From: Plebeiibacterium sediminum | GTDB taxonomy: Bacteria > Bacteroidota > Bacteroidia > Bacteroidales > Marinilabiliaceae | DNA: 64,000 bases | Direction: 5' to 3' | Assembly: GCF_026013605.1 (NCBI RefSeq) | Contig: NZ_JAPDPJ010000027.1 | Span: 1-64,000, forward strand | Shown here: piece by piece, positions 26,249 through 34,600 of the stretch | Numbering within the stretch: position 1 is the first letter of the stretch | How the letters are laid out: each line of letters starts with the position of its first letter | Translations under genes and position numbers: made by a program | Notes under the pieces: model-generated | Seen by the model: the letters and a program-made list of their open reading frames with translations, nothing else | Databases searched by the model: none | Told to the model about the DNA's origin: nothing

Positions 26249-26546
26249 AAATTAGTTCCTTTGATTCATTAATACTTTGAATAAAAAACGGATTATTTAG
26301 AGTACGTTCTGTTACGATATCTATATCGCGATGAAATAATTCTCGAAGTCTATATTGTAATTCAAAATAGTTATCAGCGTATTCTTCTGGTGTCAGATTA
26401 TCTACGAATGATAATAAAAAATCAATATCACTTGTGTCTGAAAAATCATTTCCAACAACAGAGCCAAAAGCATACAACCTTTTTACTTTGAATTCTTGGC
26501 AAAGTTCAATTAGGTTAGTTTTGCGTATTTCTAAAATCTGTTGCAT
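26238..26546 (-). CDS. mntA: MntA-like minimal nucleotidyltransferase antitoxin
   Basis: 102-residue DNA polymerase beta-like minimal nucleotidyltransferase. The active site GSX10DXD is visible in YAFGSVVGNDFSDTSDIDFLLSF, with a third acidic residue likely in HRDIDIVTERTL. It is expected to transfer AMP from ATP onto the adjacent HepT toxin and neutralise it. It is the first gene of the pair; a candidate Bacteroidota -7 box (TACATTTG on the minus strand at 26564-26571) is about 18 bp upstream of the start codon, but I see no good -33 match. Confidence 0.92.
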   Translation of the reverse strand: MQQILEIRKTNLIELCQEFKVKRLYAFGSVVGNDFSDTSDIDFLLSFVDNLTPEEYADNYFELQYRLRELFHRDIDIVTERTLNNPFFIQSINESKELIYEA

Positions 26547-26835
26547 TAATCTAATTTTTTTATCAAATGTAATAAATTCTTTTCTGATATGATTAAAGTC
26601 TTTTTAGGTATCTGTGAGTTGTAAATAGGCTTTTGTAAAGTGTTTTTAGGTATTTGTCAAAATTCTGTGTCGGGTAATTTTTTCTTTTTACGGGTTAAAA
26701 GTTTTTAGAACTCTAATTTAATGCTACAAGCACTAAAGATTGGTAATTAGTTCGTTATGGTATTCAGAAAGTGGCATATTGTGCAAGTCATTATCTTGCA
26801 CAATATGTAGGAAACATCTTTTCGTTCTTATCATT

Positions 26836-27252
26836 TTATTTATCCAACCAACACTTAAATGCAGCTGCTTTAGCTCTGCTAATTACAATATTATCCGAAA
26901 GGTTATTTTGTAATTTAACAACTAGTTTACCATTAAAATAAAGCTCAAAATTATCAAAAGCCTCCTTATTAATAATTGTATTTCTACTTGTTCTAAAAAA
27001 GTCAGCAGGATTAAGTTCTGTTTCTATGCTTTCAAGTGTTTTATTCATATTATAAAACGTTTTATCAAAGGAAACAGCATAAGTATTTTTGTTTTCAAAA
27101 ATAAAATAAGCTATGTCGCAAACCTTTAACATAAAATATTTATGCTTTTTGTTTACTAAAAATCCATTTCTATAGGAGGGTGATATAAAAACAGGTTCTC
27201 TATATAAATTCGGATATTCAATTTGTCTGTTACTACTTACTATTTTTAACAT
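26836..27252 (-). CDS. Stand-alone LytTR DNA-binding regulator (copy 1)
   Basis: 138 residues, nearly all a LytTR domain (about 30-138): KHKYFMLKVCDIAYFIFENKNTYAV, LESIETELNPADFFRTSRNTIIN and ISRAKAAAFKCWLDK. The DNA-contacting Arg/Asn pattern FFRTSRNTIIN is intact. There is no receiver domain, so activity must be controlled by synthesis or by an unknown partner. It is a paralogue of the next gene (27754-28167). Direct repeats spaced 21 bp, the geometry of LytTR sites, occur at 9945, 11491, 29201 and 33770 in this window. Confidence 0.9.
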   Translation of the reverse strand: MLKIVSSNRQIEYPNLYREPVFISPSYRNGFLVNKKHKYFMLKVCDIAYFIFENKNTYAVSFDKTFYNMNKTLESIETELNPADFFRTSRNTIINKEAFDNFELYFNGKLVVKLQNNLSDNIVISRAKAAAFKCWLDK

Positions 27253-27753
27253 CTTTATTTATTTTAATCGTACGGGTCTTAAATTTCAATTAATTACTCA
27301 CTTCATGATTCGTATTGAATCTTTTTAGCTTTATATTTAAATGAATCAGAATAAGATTAAGGAAAGATTATAAAACAAAAGTATGTATGAGATAATAGAT
27401 ATCCTTTTACAAATGTTAAAATCGGGTATTGCAGTATTTCTAAGCTAAATTAAAGGAGTGTATATATTTTAGCAAAGAAAATTATTTGAAGAGACAGGTA
27501 GTATTGTTGGTATTATGTTGTTTTTAATAAGAAAAAGGTTTCCAAAGATAATGAAATGGATAGCAGGATTAATGGGTCTTAAAACATGTTGCTTTTTAAG
27601 CTAAAAAATATAGTTATTAGATTGAATTAAGACCATTAAATTACGCTGTGTAAAACCACCCCATCGGATTTTACAATTTTAACCTGCTACCCCTCCATTA
27701 CCCATATAACAATATAAAATGTGTATACAATTTGTGTATGAGTTTACTGCTTA
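27253..27753. other. Intergenic region between LytTR genes
   Basis: 501 bp without an ORF of note. At about 27657-27700 it contains CTACCCCTCCATTACCCAT, which resembles half of the LytTR-type direct repeats elsewhere in the window but without the 21-bp spacing. No terminator is evident. Confidence 0.5.
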
Positions 27754-28167
27754 CTATTGATCTAACCAAAGTTTAAATGCAGCCGACTTAGCTCTGCTTA
27801 TAATAATATTTTCAGATAAGTTATGTTTTAACTTCACAATTAGTTTTCCATTAAAGTAATTTTCAAAATAACCAAATGCTTCCAGGTTAATTATGGTGTT
27901 TCTGTTTGTTCTGAAAAAGTCATTGGGATTTACTTCCTTTTCAACCATTTCCAATGTTTTACTAATGGCAAAAAACTCATTTTTAAAGGTTACCGCAAAA
28001 GTCATTTTATTGTCTAAAATAAAATAGGCGATATCTTCAACTTTAAGTAAGAAGTATTGACTCCTCTTTGATACTAAAAAACCTTTTCGGTATTTGTTTA
28101 TTCTAAAAATGGGTTCCTTAGGGGTATCATGGCTGGTAATACTATAAGTTTGAGTTAATTTCAACAT
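27754..28167 (-). CDS. Stand-alone LytTR DNA-binding regulator (copy 2)
   Basis: 137-residue paralogue of the LytTR protein at 26836-27252: YRKGFLVSKRSQYFLLKVEDIAYFI, NPNDFFRTNRNTIINLEAF and NIIISRAKSAAFKLWLDQ. The variable N-terminal about 25 residues differ most between the copies. It lies just downstream of the aldo/keto reductase gene, whose promoter region carries a 21-bp-spaced direct repeat of the LytTR type, so regulation of that neighbour is a reasonable guess. Confidence 0.9.
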   Translation of the reverse strand: MLKLTQTYSITSHDTPKEPIFRINKYRKGFLVSKRSQYFLLKVEDIAYFILDNKMTFAVTFKNEFFAISKTLEMVEKEVNPNDFFRTNRNTIINLEAFGYFENYFNGKLIVKLKHNLSENIIISRAKSAAFKLWLDQ

Positions 28168-28226
28168 CCATCAGTATTTTATTCGTTTTAGAAATTCAAT
28201 TCATCTGCATTAGTGCCTAAAAAAGT

Positions 28227-29129
28227 TTATTTCGTACTAAATATCATTTTCATAATAGATTTAAAATTCAATTTGCCCCCATAAACCGGCATAACACTTG
28301 CCTTGCTATAATCCTTTATTGGTTCAATATATTTGAGAATTTCCATATCCTTTTCCGAAATTAAAAAATCCAAATCGGCATTATTCTGCATATGTGCTGG
28401 ATTAGCTGTTTTGGGTAATGGCAATAAGCCCAACTGTAAACAATAGCGAATGCTTAACTGCGGAACAGTAACCTGATACCTTTTTGCTATGGCAGCAATT
28501 TTGGTGTTTTTGAACAATTCTCCATGTCCAATTGGCGAATATGCTTCCACTAAAATATTGTTTTGCTGACAGTATTGAATAAGTTCAGCAGGAGTATTAC
28601 TAATGTGAGCCAATATTTGATTCACCGCTGGTTTTATGGTACACGACGCGAGTATATTCTCAACATCAGCCTGTTGAAAGTTTGATAAACCAATAGCTCT
28701 TATTTTGCCTGCCTGACAGGCATCTTCCAATGCTCTCCATGCTTCCAGATTACCTTCAAAATATGCGTCTTCACCTCTGAATTTGGTCCATGGTTGCGGA
28801 CTATGAATAATCATCATATCCAAATAATCTAAACCTATTTTTTGTATAGATTTATCAATAGAAGCAATAGCCTTATTGTATGATTTTATCCCTGCTCCAA
28901 GTTTTGTAGTAATAAACATATCGCGTCTTTCAATACCTGAAGCTTTAACGCCCTCTCCTACTCCTTTTTCATTTCTGTATGCCTGAGCTGTATCAATATG
29001 TCTGTAACCCAATTTAATAGCATCAACCACTGCTTTACCTACATTTTTATTACTGATAAACCATGTACCTAGTCCTAATTTAGGTACTTCAACGCCATTG
29101 GATAAAGTATATTTTTCATCTAAATTCAT
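28227..29129 (-). CDS. Aldo/keto reductase (second copy)
   Basis: 300-residue paralogue of the aldo/keto reductase at 1533-2399, sharing long identical stretches (LSNGVEVPKLGLGTWFIS, RHIDTAQAYRNEKGVGEGV, LPLPKTANPAHM). Tetrad residues are intact: Asp and Tyr in RHIDTAQAY, Lys in MFITTKL, His in MMIIHSP. A short C-terminal extension (LNFKSIMKMIFSTK) is unique to this copy. It is transcribed divergently from an AraC-family gene (170-bp intergenic region), the arrangement of yqhC/dkgA-like aldehyde response modules. A putative LytTR site lies 72 bp upstream of its start. Confidence 0.92.
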   Translation of the reverse strand: MNLDEKYTLSNGVEVPKLGLGTWFISNKNVGKAVVDAIKLGYRHIDTAQAYRNEKGVGEGVKASGIERRDMFITTKLGAGIKSYNKAIASIDKSIQKIGLDYLDMMIIHSPQPWTKFRGEDAYFEGNLEAWRALEDACQAGKIRAIGLSNFQQADVENILASCTIKPAVNQILAHISNTPAELIQYCQQNNILVEAYSPIGHGELFKNTKIAAIAKRYQVTVPQLSIRYCLQLGLLPLPKTANPAHMQNNADLDFLISEKDMEILKYIEPIKDYSKASVMPVYGGKLNFKSIMKMIFSTK

Positions 29130-29200
29130 AATAAACCCTTGTATTAATTCATCGATAAAATATCTCGCTACAAAGATTCACCCGAAATAATTATTAGTAA

Positions 29201-29236
29201 TACCAATATTACTGTTTTACCTACCCCAACTACAGT
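29201..29236 (-). promoter_or_regulatory. Putative LytTR-binding direct repeat, site 4
   Basis: TACC at 29201 and 29222, TTACTGTT at 29209 and CTACAGTA at 29230; both pairs 21 bp apart. The half sites are close to the general LytTR consensus (TAC.GTT). The site lies between the divergent aldo/keto reductase and AraC genes. Confidence 0.6.
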
Positions 29237-29256
29237 ACCATCTTTAAAACAGTAGT

Positions 29257-29283
29257 TTTGTATATTATTGTTACTTATATTTG
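29257..29283 (+). promoter_or_regulatory. Candidate promoter of the AraC gene
   Basis: TATATTTG at 29276-29283 fits the Bacteroidota -7 box TAnnTTTG. A TTTG at 29257-29260 could be the -33 box, but the 15-bp spacing is shorter than usual. It leaves a leader of about 10 nt before the ATG at 29300. Confidence 0.35.
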
Positions 29284-29299
29284 AACAAGTAATATTAAA

Positions 29300-30229
29300 A
29301 TGGATATAATGAAAAATACCTTTAAAGTAGATTCAATATCGGAATATAATGACAAAGTTGGACAAGAAACATTTCATCCGTTAATAAGCATTGTGGATCT
29401 ATCAAAGTTAAAACCATCTGATCCGGAATTGCTTAAAACAATATCTCATTTTAAATTACAAATGAATATTTATGCCATATTTATTAAAGATTCTAAATGT
29501 GGTAACATTACCTATGGAATTAGTAATTATGATTACAAAGAAGGAACTTTGATTTTTGTTTCTCCAGGACAGGTATTTGGTTTGGAAAATAACGAAGAAT
29601 TTCAAAATTCGAGCGGAACGGCTATTTTATTCCATCCGGATTTAATTTATGGTACTCCGTTGGCAAAACATATGAATGATTACTCATTTTTCTCATACGA
29701 TGTAAATGAAGCACTTCATATTTCAAAAAGGGAACGGAACCTTTTAAATGAGTGTATTAGTCTTATTAATTTTGAACTCCAAAATAACATCGACAACCAT
29801 AGCAACACTATTATTGTATCATCTCTGGAGTTATTTTTAAATTATTGTAATAGGTTTTATGAACGCCAATTTATTACGAGAAATAAAGCTAATAAAGATG
29901 TATTAGCTCGTTTTGAAAAGCTATTAAAAGATTATTTTGCTTCGGAACAAACACTTCTTACGGGGTTACCTACCGTAAACTATCTGGCAAAAAAACTCTG
30001 CATTTCGCCCAATTATTTAGGCGATTTATTGCGTAAGGTAACTGGTAAATCTGCTATTGAGCATATTCAGCTTAAGGTGATTGATGTGGCCAAAGAAAAG
30101 ATTTTTGATAACAGAAAAACCATAAGTGAAATAGCTTATGAGTTAGGTTTTAAACATCCTCAGCACTTTACCCGAATGTTTAAAAAGAGTATTGGTGTTT
30201 CGCCTACTGAGTATCGAAACTTAAACTGA
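29300..30229 (+). CDS. AraC-family transcriptional regulator
   Basis: 309 residues. The N-terminal part (about 25-190) is an AraC_binding/cupin-like sensor (KDSKCGNITYGISNYDYKEGTLIFVSPGQVFGL). The C-terminal two helix-turn-helix motifs (about 215-309) are LPTVNYLAKKLCISPNYLGDLLRKVTG and KTISEIAYELGFKHPQHFTRMFKKSIGVSPTEYR. It is divergent from the aldo/keto reductase and probably activates it in response to an aldehyde or related compound, by analogy with YqhC. It may also control the similar gene cluster at 1.5-9 kb; that is inference. Confidence 0.92.
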   Translation: MDIMKNTFKVDSISEYNDKVGQETFHPLISIVDLSKLKPSDPELLKTISHFKLQMNIYAIFIKDSKCGNITYGISNYDYKEGTLIFVSPGQVFGLENNEEFQNSSGTAILFHPDLIYGTPLAKHMNDYSFFSYDVNEALHISKRERNLLNECISLINFELQNNIDNHSNTIIVSSLELFLNYCNRFYERQFITRNKANKDVLARFEKLLKDYFASEQTLLTGLPTVNYLAKKLCISPNYLGDLLRKVTGKSAIEHIQLKVIDVAKEKIFDNRKTISEIAYELGFKHPQHFTRMFKKSIGVSPTEYRNLN

Positions 30230-30585
30230 ATATAAAATACAGTTATATATGCAAATCAATAGTATTTTTTAAAGAATAGCACAAAGGCACAGCGAGTATT
30301 GTATATATAGCCAAAATAAATTAAACGCATTAGAAAAAGTGAAGTAATCAAACGCCATTGTTATATGATCATAAAGAGTTAACAGAGGTAAATCCTTCTG
30401 GATTTAATGAATTTCTTTAAAAAACACTGCGTCTTAATGCCTCTGTGTTCATTTATAATAACAATGCCAGAAGGTTTACAGAACTCTTGGGGTAGTTTTA
30501 AAACACAACAAGAGCTGACTCTACATTAAAGCCAGCTCTTGCCTTTGAATCTATTTATAAATAGAAATTAGCCGAAAACTAAATT
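30230..30585. other. Intergenic region, convergent genes
   Basis: 356 bp between the ends of the AraC gene and the DUF4249 gene. It holds a small palindrome (AAATCC TTCT GGATTT, 30390-30405), and the terminator listed at 30509-30541. No gene was recognised. Confidence 0.5.
30509..30541 (-). terminator. Terminator after the DUF4249 gene
   Basis: Perfect 9-bp stem CAAGAGCTG (30509-30517) / CAGCTCTTG (30533-30541). On the minus strand it is followed by TTGTGTTTT. It lies 45 bp after the DUF4249 stop codon. Confidence 0.7.
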
Positions 30586-31383
30586 TTATTCTTCAATTAT
30601 AAGTTCTAATCGTTGAGAAGTATGGGCACTAAAATATCCCAATGTAGCATTTTGTATATTCGTTATAGGATTTGTTGGAGTTGCTGACATACCATTGTCC
30701 TGGTCAAGATCTCTCAGATATTCAAATACATCCTCTGAAATACAACGCATTTCAACAGTTACCACATCGCCAACATTTAACTCCCTGTCATGTGTGTGCA
30801 GTTCCCAATCGAGATATTCTCCATCAGAATATTCATCAGACATCGGAAAACTTCTTACCTGCTCACCATTAACATATTCTACAAAGAAATAATAATTATC
30901 TACTTCAATTGGATCTTGAAAATATACAAATACATTATAGATGGAATCTGCATCCACATCACTCCAAATAGAAGCCTCTTCTTTTTCAATTGAAATAGAA
31001 TCGAGCATTACCTGATTTGGAATTTTACATACTGAGCTAAATAACTCATTGTTTAATTCAACAGATAAGGAATATGTTCTACCCTCTTGCCCAATAAATC
31101 CATCTTTTGAAAATAAACCGGTAGAAATTTCATCGAGTACATCAATATTTCCCAAGTCATCAGTTAAAGTCACCCTCGCTCCGGGAACTCCTGGAAATTC
31201 ATTAGGTTCATCAAAATTAATAGTTGAAGTTATTGAAATAAGAGGAGCTTCATCTGTAGAAACATTACCTTCTATTACATATTGATTGTCAAAATCATTA
31301 AAATCGATATCAATTGTTTCTGTACAACTATAAAGCAGTATGAACAGAGCACTGGTTGCTAAAAATTTTATATATCTCTTCAT
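30586..31383 (-). CDS. DUF4249 lipoprotein
   Basis: 265 residues with a lipoprotein signal (FILLYSCTETIDIDFND; Cys about residue 20) and the DUF4249 pattern YVIEGNVSTDEAPLISITSTINFDEPNEFPGVPGARVTL. Proteins of this family are encoded almost always beside a TonB-dependent receptor and are presumed to be its surface-exposed partner, similar in position to SusD but unrelated in fold. The gene begins 5 bp after the receptor stop codon, so the two form one operon. Ligand unknown. Confidence 0.88.
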   Translation of the reverse strand: MKRYIKFLATSALFILLYSCTETIDIDFNDFDNQYVIEGNVSTDEAPLISITSTINFDEPNEFPGVPGARVTLTDDLGNIDVLDEISTGLFSKDGFIGQEGRTYSLSVELNNELFSSVCKIPNQVMLDSISIEKEEASIWSDVDADSIYNVFVYFQDPIEVDNYYFFVEYVNGEQVRSFPMSDEYSDGEYLDWELHTHDRELNVGDVVTVEMRCISEDVFEYLRDLDQDNGMSATPTNPITNIQNATLGYFSAHTSQRLELIIEE

Positions 31384-31388
31384 CTGTT

Positions 31389-33713
31389 TTAAAATTTAAA
31401 ATTGTAAGTAATTGATGGCATAAAGGTAAACAGGAATGTTTTAGTTGCTTCTGTGCGGGTAGGATCATCTTCTGCCACGTCAAAATCAATCAGAAAAGCA
31501 TTTTTTCTTCCATAAGCGTTATAAATACCAAAGTTCAGACTGCTTTCGAATTTTTCTGTTTTCTTTAATTTACAAGTAGCACCTATATCTAATCTGTGAT
31601 AATCAGGCATTCTGTATCCATTACGTTCTGTATAATAAAAAGCAACATCATTATTTGCCTGATACTTAGCTGTAGGAAAAGTAACTGCATTACCGGTATT
31701 AAACACCCAACTGGCCGACAGATCCCATTTTGGTGATAATTTATACATGGCTACAACCGAAATATCATGCGTAGCATCCTGTCGGGCATCATACCATTTA
31801 CCATTATTTACTTCATCAATTTGTTTTTCAGTTTTTGATAGGGTATAAGAGACCCATCCGCTCATTTTGCCACTTGTCTTTTTTACCATTAACTCTAAAC
31901 CGTATGCACGTCCTTTACCATACAAAAATTCTCCTTCAATAAGCTCATTGCCAAAAATATCAGCTCCATCACGCAGATCTATTTGATTTTGCATCCATTT
32001 GTAATAAAGTTCTCCGGAGAACTGAAATTTATCATCGTTAAAATTTTTAAAGTAACCTCCTGAAATCTGATCACTTATTTCTGTTTTAACATTCTGACTA
32101 GAGGGCACCCACATATCTGTAGGCATTGATGTTGTTGAATTCTGAATTAAATGTAGATTTTGTGTGTTTCGTGCATATGAAAATTTAAGTGAGTTTTTAT
32201 CATTCAACACATAAGCGATGTTAAATCTTGGTTCCAGGTTTAAATACCCTTTAACATTCTCTCCCGATGAGTAATGTGTTGTATCTGTAACTAAACCATC
32301 TTCGTCATATGAATAAAAATCACCTTCACCAACCAGGTTAAAACCATTGGCTCTCAATCCTGCAACAACAGTTAATCGACTGTTTATTTTCCATTCTTCA
32401 CTGATATAAGCACCATATTCCCAATAATAACGATCTTCCAAATCCTCAGGATGCAAGGTTGAATCATCATCAACTTCAACTTGTCCCGGGATCATTGTAC
32501 CTCTGGTTCCAAACAATCCAAACGAAAGTGTATTTTTGCTATTCAGGAAATACATAAAATCCTGTTTCAGGTTAATATTATTTATTTCTGAACGAAGCCC
32601 CATATTTAAATTTCCAAAATTTGCATTCATACGGTACATGTATTCAGAATAAATAAAGGTTGAATTACTGAATAGTTTACTCCCCCATACATGATTCCAT
32701 CTTACAGTTCCTGTCTCATTTCCCCAATCCATACCAAAAACATCCTGAGAACTCATTACATCTCTTCCAAAATAACCAGAAACATAGATTCTGTTGTTAT
32801 CATTAATTTTATAATTCGCTTTCAGGTTTAAATCATAAAAATAAAGTTCATTGCCATTAATATCTTCATCAGGAGACATCCTCATAAAAAGATCAGCATA
32901 CGTTCTTCTGCCAGCAACAAAAAAGGAACCTTTATCTTTTACAATAGGTCCCTCTACATTTAATTTGGAATATAGTAAACCAATTCCTCCACCTACATGA
33001 TAATCGCGATTGTTTCCCTCTTTCATTTTTATATCCATCACAGAAGATAATCTTCCTCCATATTCAGCAGGAGCAGTACCTTTATACATGGTAAGGTCTT
33101 TAATGGCATCACTGTTAAACGTAGAGAAAAAACCCATCATATGGCTTGAATTATAAACTGTAGCCTCGTCAAGCAGGATCATATTCTGAGAGTTGTTACC
33201 TCCACGAACAAACATTCCCCCACTTCCATCGCCTGTTGTTTTAACTCCGGGAGTAAGTGTAAGTGTTCGTACAACATCCTGTTCTCCCAATAATACGGGT
33301 AAGGATTCTACATCTTTGGGATTCAGTTTTTCAACTCCCATTTTTACAGAAGTTACATTGGAATTTTTCTTTTTAGAAGAAACAACAACTTCTGTCAATT
33401 GCTGATTATTTGGATGTAAAGCAACATCCATTCGCAAATCAGAAGTCAGGTGTATTTCCTTCTCATAATTTTCATAACCAATAAAACTTACCACTAAAGT
33501 GTAATCATCCTCAGGAGCAGAAATAGAGTAAAAACCATAGGCATTGGTTATTGTACCTAATGTAGGTTGTTCCTTTAAATATACAGTTGTCCCAATAAGT
33601 GTTTCTCCATTCCCTGAATCAGTTATACTTCCACTTATGCTAAACTTATTTTGTGCTCTTACCGTAAATATACTTCCCAGCAAAAGGACACAGATTAACA
33701 AAATTCTATTCAT
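31389..33713 (-). CDS. TonB-dependent outer-membrane receptor
   Basis: 774 residues from the ATG at 33713 (MNRILLICVLLLGSIFTVRAQ, a good signal peptide; a start five codons earlier is possible). A carboxypeptidase-regulatory-like domain is at about 25-105 (FSISGSITDSGNGETLIGTTVYL), the plug at about 115-230 (DVVRTLTLTPGVKTTGDGSGGMFVRGGN), and the 22-stranded barrel fills the rest, ending MPSITYNFKF. It imports an unknown ligand using TonB energy with the DUF4249 partner. It is not a SusC-type protein (shorter, no STN domain). A LytTR-type site is 57 bp upstream. Confidence 0.9.
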   Translation of the reverse strand: MNRILLICVLLLGSIFTVRAQNKFSISGSITDSGNGETLIGTTVYLKEQPTLGTITNAYGFYSISAPEDDYTLVVSFIGYENYEKEIHLTSDLRMDVALHPNNQQLTEVVVSSKKKNSNVTSVKMGVEKLNPKDVESLPVLLGEQDVVRTLTLTPGVKTTGDGSGGMFVRGGNNSQNMILLDEATVYNSSHMMGFFSTFNSDAIKDLTMYKGTAPAEYGGRLSSVMDIKMKEGNNRDYHVGGGIGLLYSKLNVEGPIVKDKGSFFVAGRRTYADLFMRMSPDEDINGNELYFYDLNLKANYKINDNNRIYVSGYFGRDVMSSQDVFGMDWGNETGTVRWNHVWGSKLFSNSTFIYSEYMYRMNANFGNLNMGLRSEINNINLKQDFMYFLNSKNTLSFGLFGTRGTMIPGQVEVDDDSTLHPEDLEDRYYWEYGAYISEEWKINSRLTVVAGLRANGFNLVGEGDFYSYDEDGLVTDTTHYSSGENVKGYLNLEPRFNIAYVLNDKNSLKFSYARNTQNLHLIQNSTTSMPTDMWVPSSQNVKTEISDQISGGYFKNFNDDKFQFSGELYYKWMQNQIDLRDGADIFGNELIEGEFLYGKGRAYGLELMVKKTSGKMSGWVSYTLSKTEKQIDEVNNGKWYDARQDATHDISVVAMYKLSPKWDLSASWVFNTGNAVTFPTAKYQANNDVAFYYTERNGYRMPDYHRLDIGATCKLKKTEKFESSLNFGIYNAYGRKNAFLIDFDVAEDDPTRTEATKTFLFTFMPSITYNFKF

Positions 33714-33769
33714 ATAAAATACCTCCATTTAGTTCTGTACAAAGATTATGAGAACTAAAAAGACATATA

Positions 33770-33805
33770 TACCCATTTTACAGAATGAGCTACCCGTTTT
33801 ACTGA
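33770..33805 (-). promoter_or_regulatory. Putative LytTR-binding direct repeat, site 3
   Basis: TACCC at 33770 and 33791; TTACAGA at 33778 and TTACTGA at 33799; both pairs 21 bp apart, and the whole unit TACCC(A/G)TTTTAC(A/T)GAATG is repeated. It lies 57 bp upstream of the TonB-dependent receptor gene. Confidence 0.6.
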
Positions 33806-33820
33806 ATGGTAGCATTAAAC

Positions 33821-34010
33821 TATGGTAAATATTGATTTAATTTTGTTGCCAAATATCTTTTTGAATGGTATAAGCCAAAGACAACAGAGCTACGCTCCTA
33901 GCTATTCTAAATCACCTGTTTTCTACTAAGAAATCAGGCCTAAAGGCCCTTGGGAATGTATAAGATTATCATTTACTTTCTTAAACATATAATTATTGGG
34001 CATAGCTTTT
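33821..34010. repeat. 190-bp direct repeat, copy A
   Basis: Copy of a repeat whose second copy is at about 34199-34379. Shared blocks include ATCTTTTTGAATGGTAT, AATCACCTGTTTT.TACTAAGAA and AACATATAATT.TT.GGCATAGCTT. By eye most positions match. No open reading frame spans it. Confidence 0.75.
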
Positions 34011-34198
34011 AGTTATGGGGTTTAAAACAAGGTCAGAGGACTGGATGATTAAAGTAAAGAGAGACGCTTTAATAAGCTCTCGTGGCTGTACCATATAAAT
34101 ATTAACATATTACTCTTTGCTAAATCCGAACATCCAAAATATTTTAAAGGTACAAGATGCAATTATTCACCAGCATTTGAAACACTTTGGTGAGCGTG

Positions 34199-34379
34199 TG
34201 GTATGATATTAATTTCGATGCCAATTATCTTTTTGAATGGTATGAGCCAAGACAATAGAGCTACGCCCCTAACTACTATAAATCACCTGTTTTATACTAA
34301 GAAGTCAGGCCCATAGGCCCTTAGGAATGTATATGATTATCATTTACGTTCTTAAACATATAATTGTTTGGCATAGCTT
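34199..34379. repeat. 190-bp direct repeat, copy B
   Basis: Second copy, 378 bp downstream of copy A in the same orientation. A short frame starting ATGCCAATTATC runs for 32 codons, but it is interrupted in copy A, so I regard the element as noncoding. Confidence 0.75.
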
Positions 34380-34453
34380 CTCCCGATGTTGATACACAAG
34401 ACCTTTGACCTGTATAAGAAAGGCGATTGCAAGTCAATTACAGTTTATTAAAA

Positions 34454-34520
34454 TGATGCCAGAGGCATCACATGTTTATAGAATATTCATATAGTAGAGA
34501 AATTGACTCCAGAGGAGTCA
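34454..34520. repeat. Pair of REP-like palindromes with exchanged arms
   Basis: TGATGCC AGA GGCATCA at 34454-34470 and TGACTCC AGA GGAGTCA at 34504-34520. Both are perfect 7-bp inverted repeats with the same AGA loop and both are followed by CACATGT and an AT-rich tail. The arm bases differ between copies but remain paired. Confidence 0.75.
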
Positions 34521-34600
34521 CATGTATTTAAATATTTTAAATTGAGCGTTATTCTGAATATTTTCAGAATCTATGGCACTAACATAGGTTTTAGAAATGA

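Noticed and set aside
27657-27703. Fifth LytTR-type direct repeat between the LytTR genes
   Set aside because: CTACCC and TTACCC are present but the 21-bp spacing is not kept and TTACnG is missing.
34218-34316. 32-codon ORF MPIIFLNGMSQDN in repeat copy B
   Set aside because: Copy A has a changed start and internal stops, so the repeat is probably noncoding.
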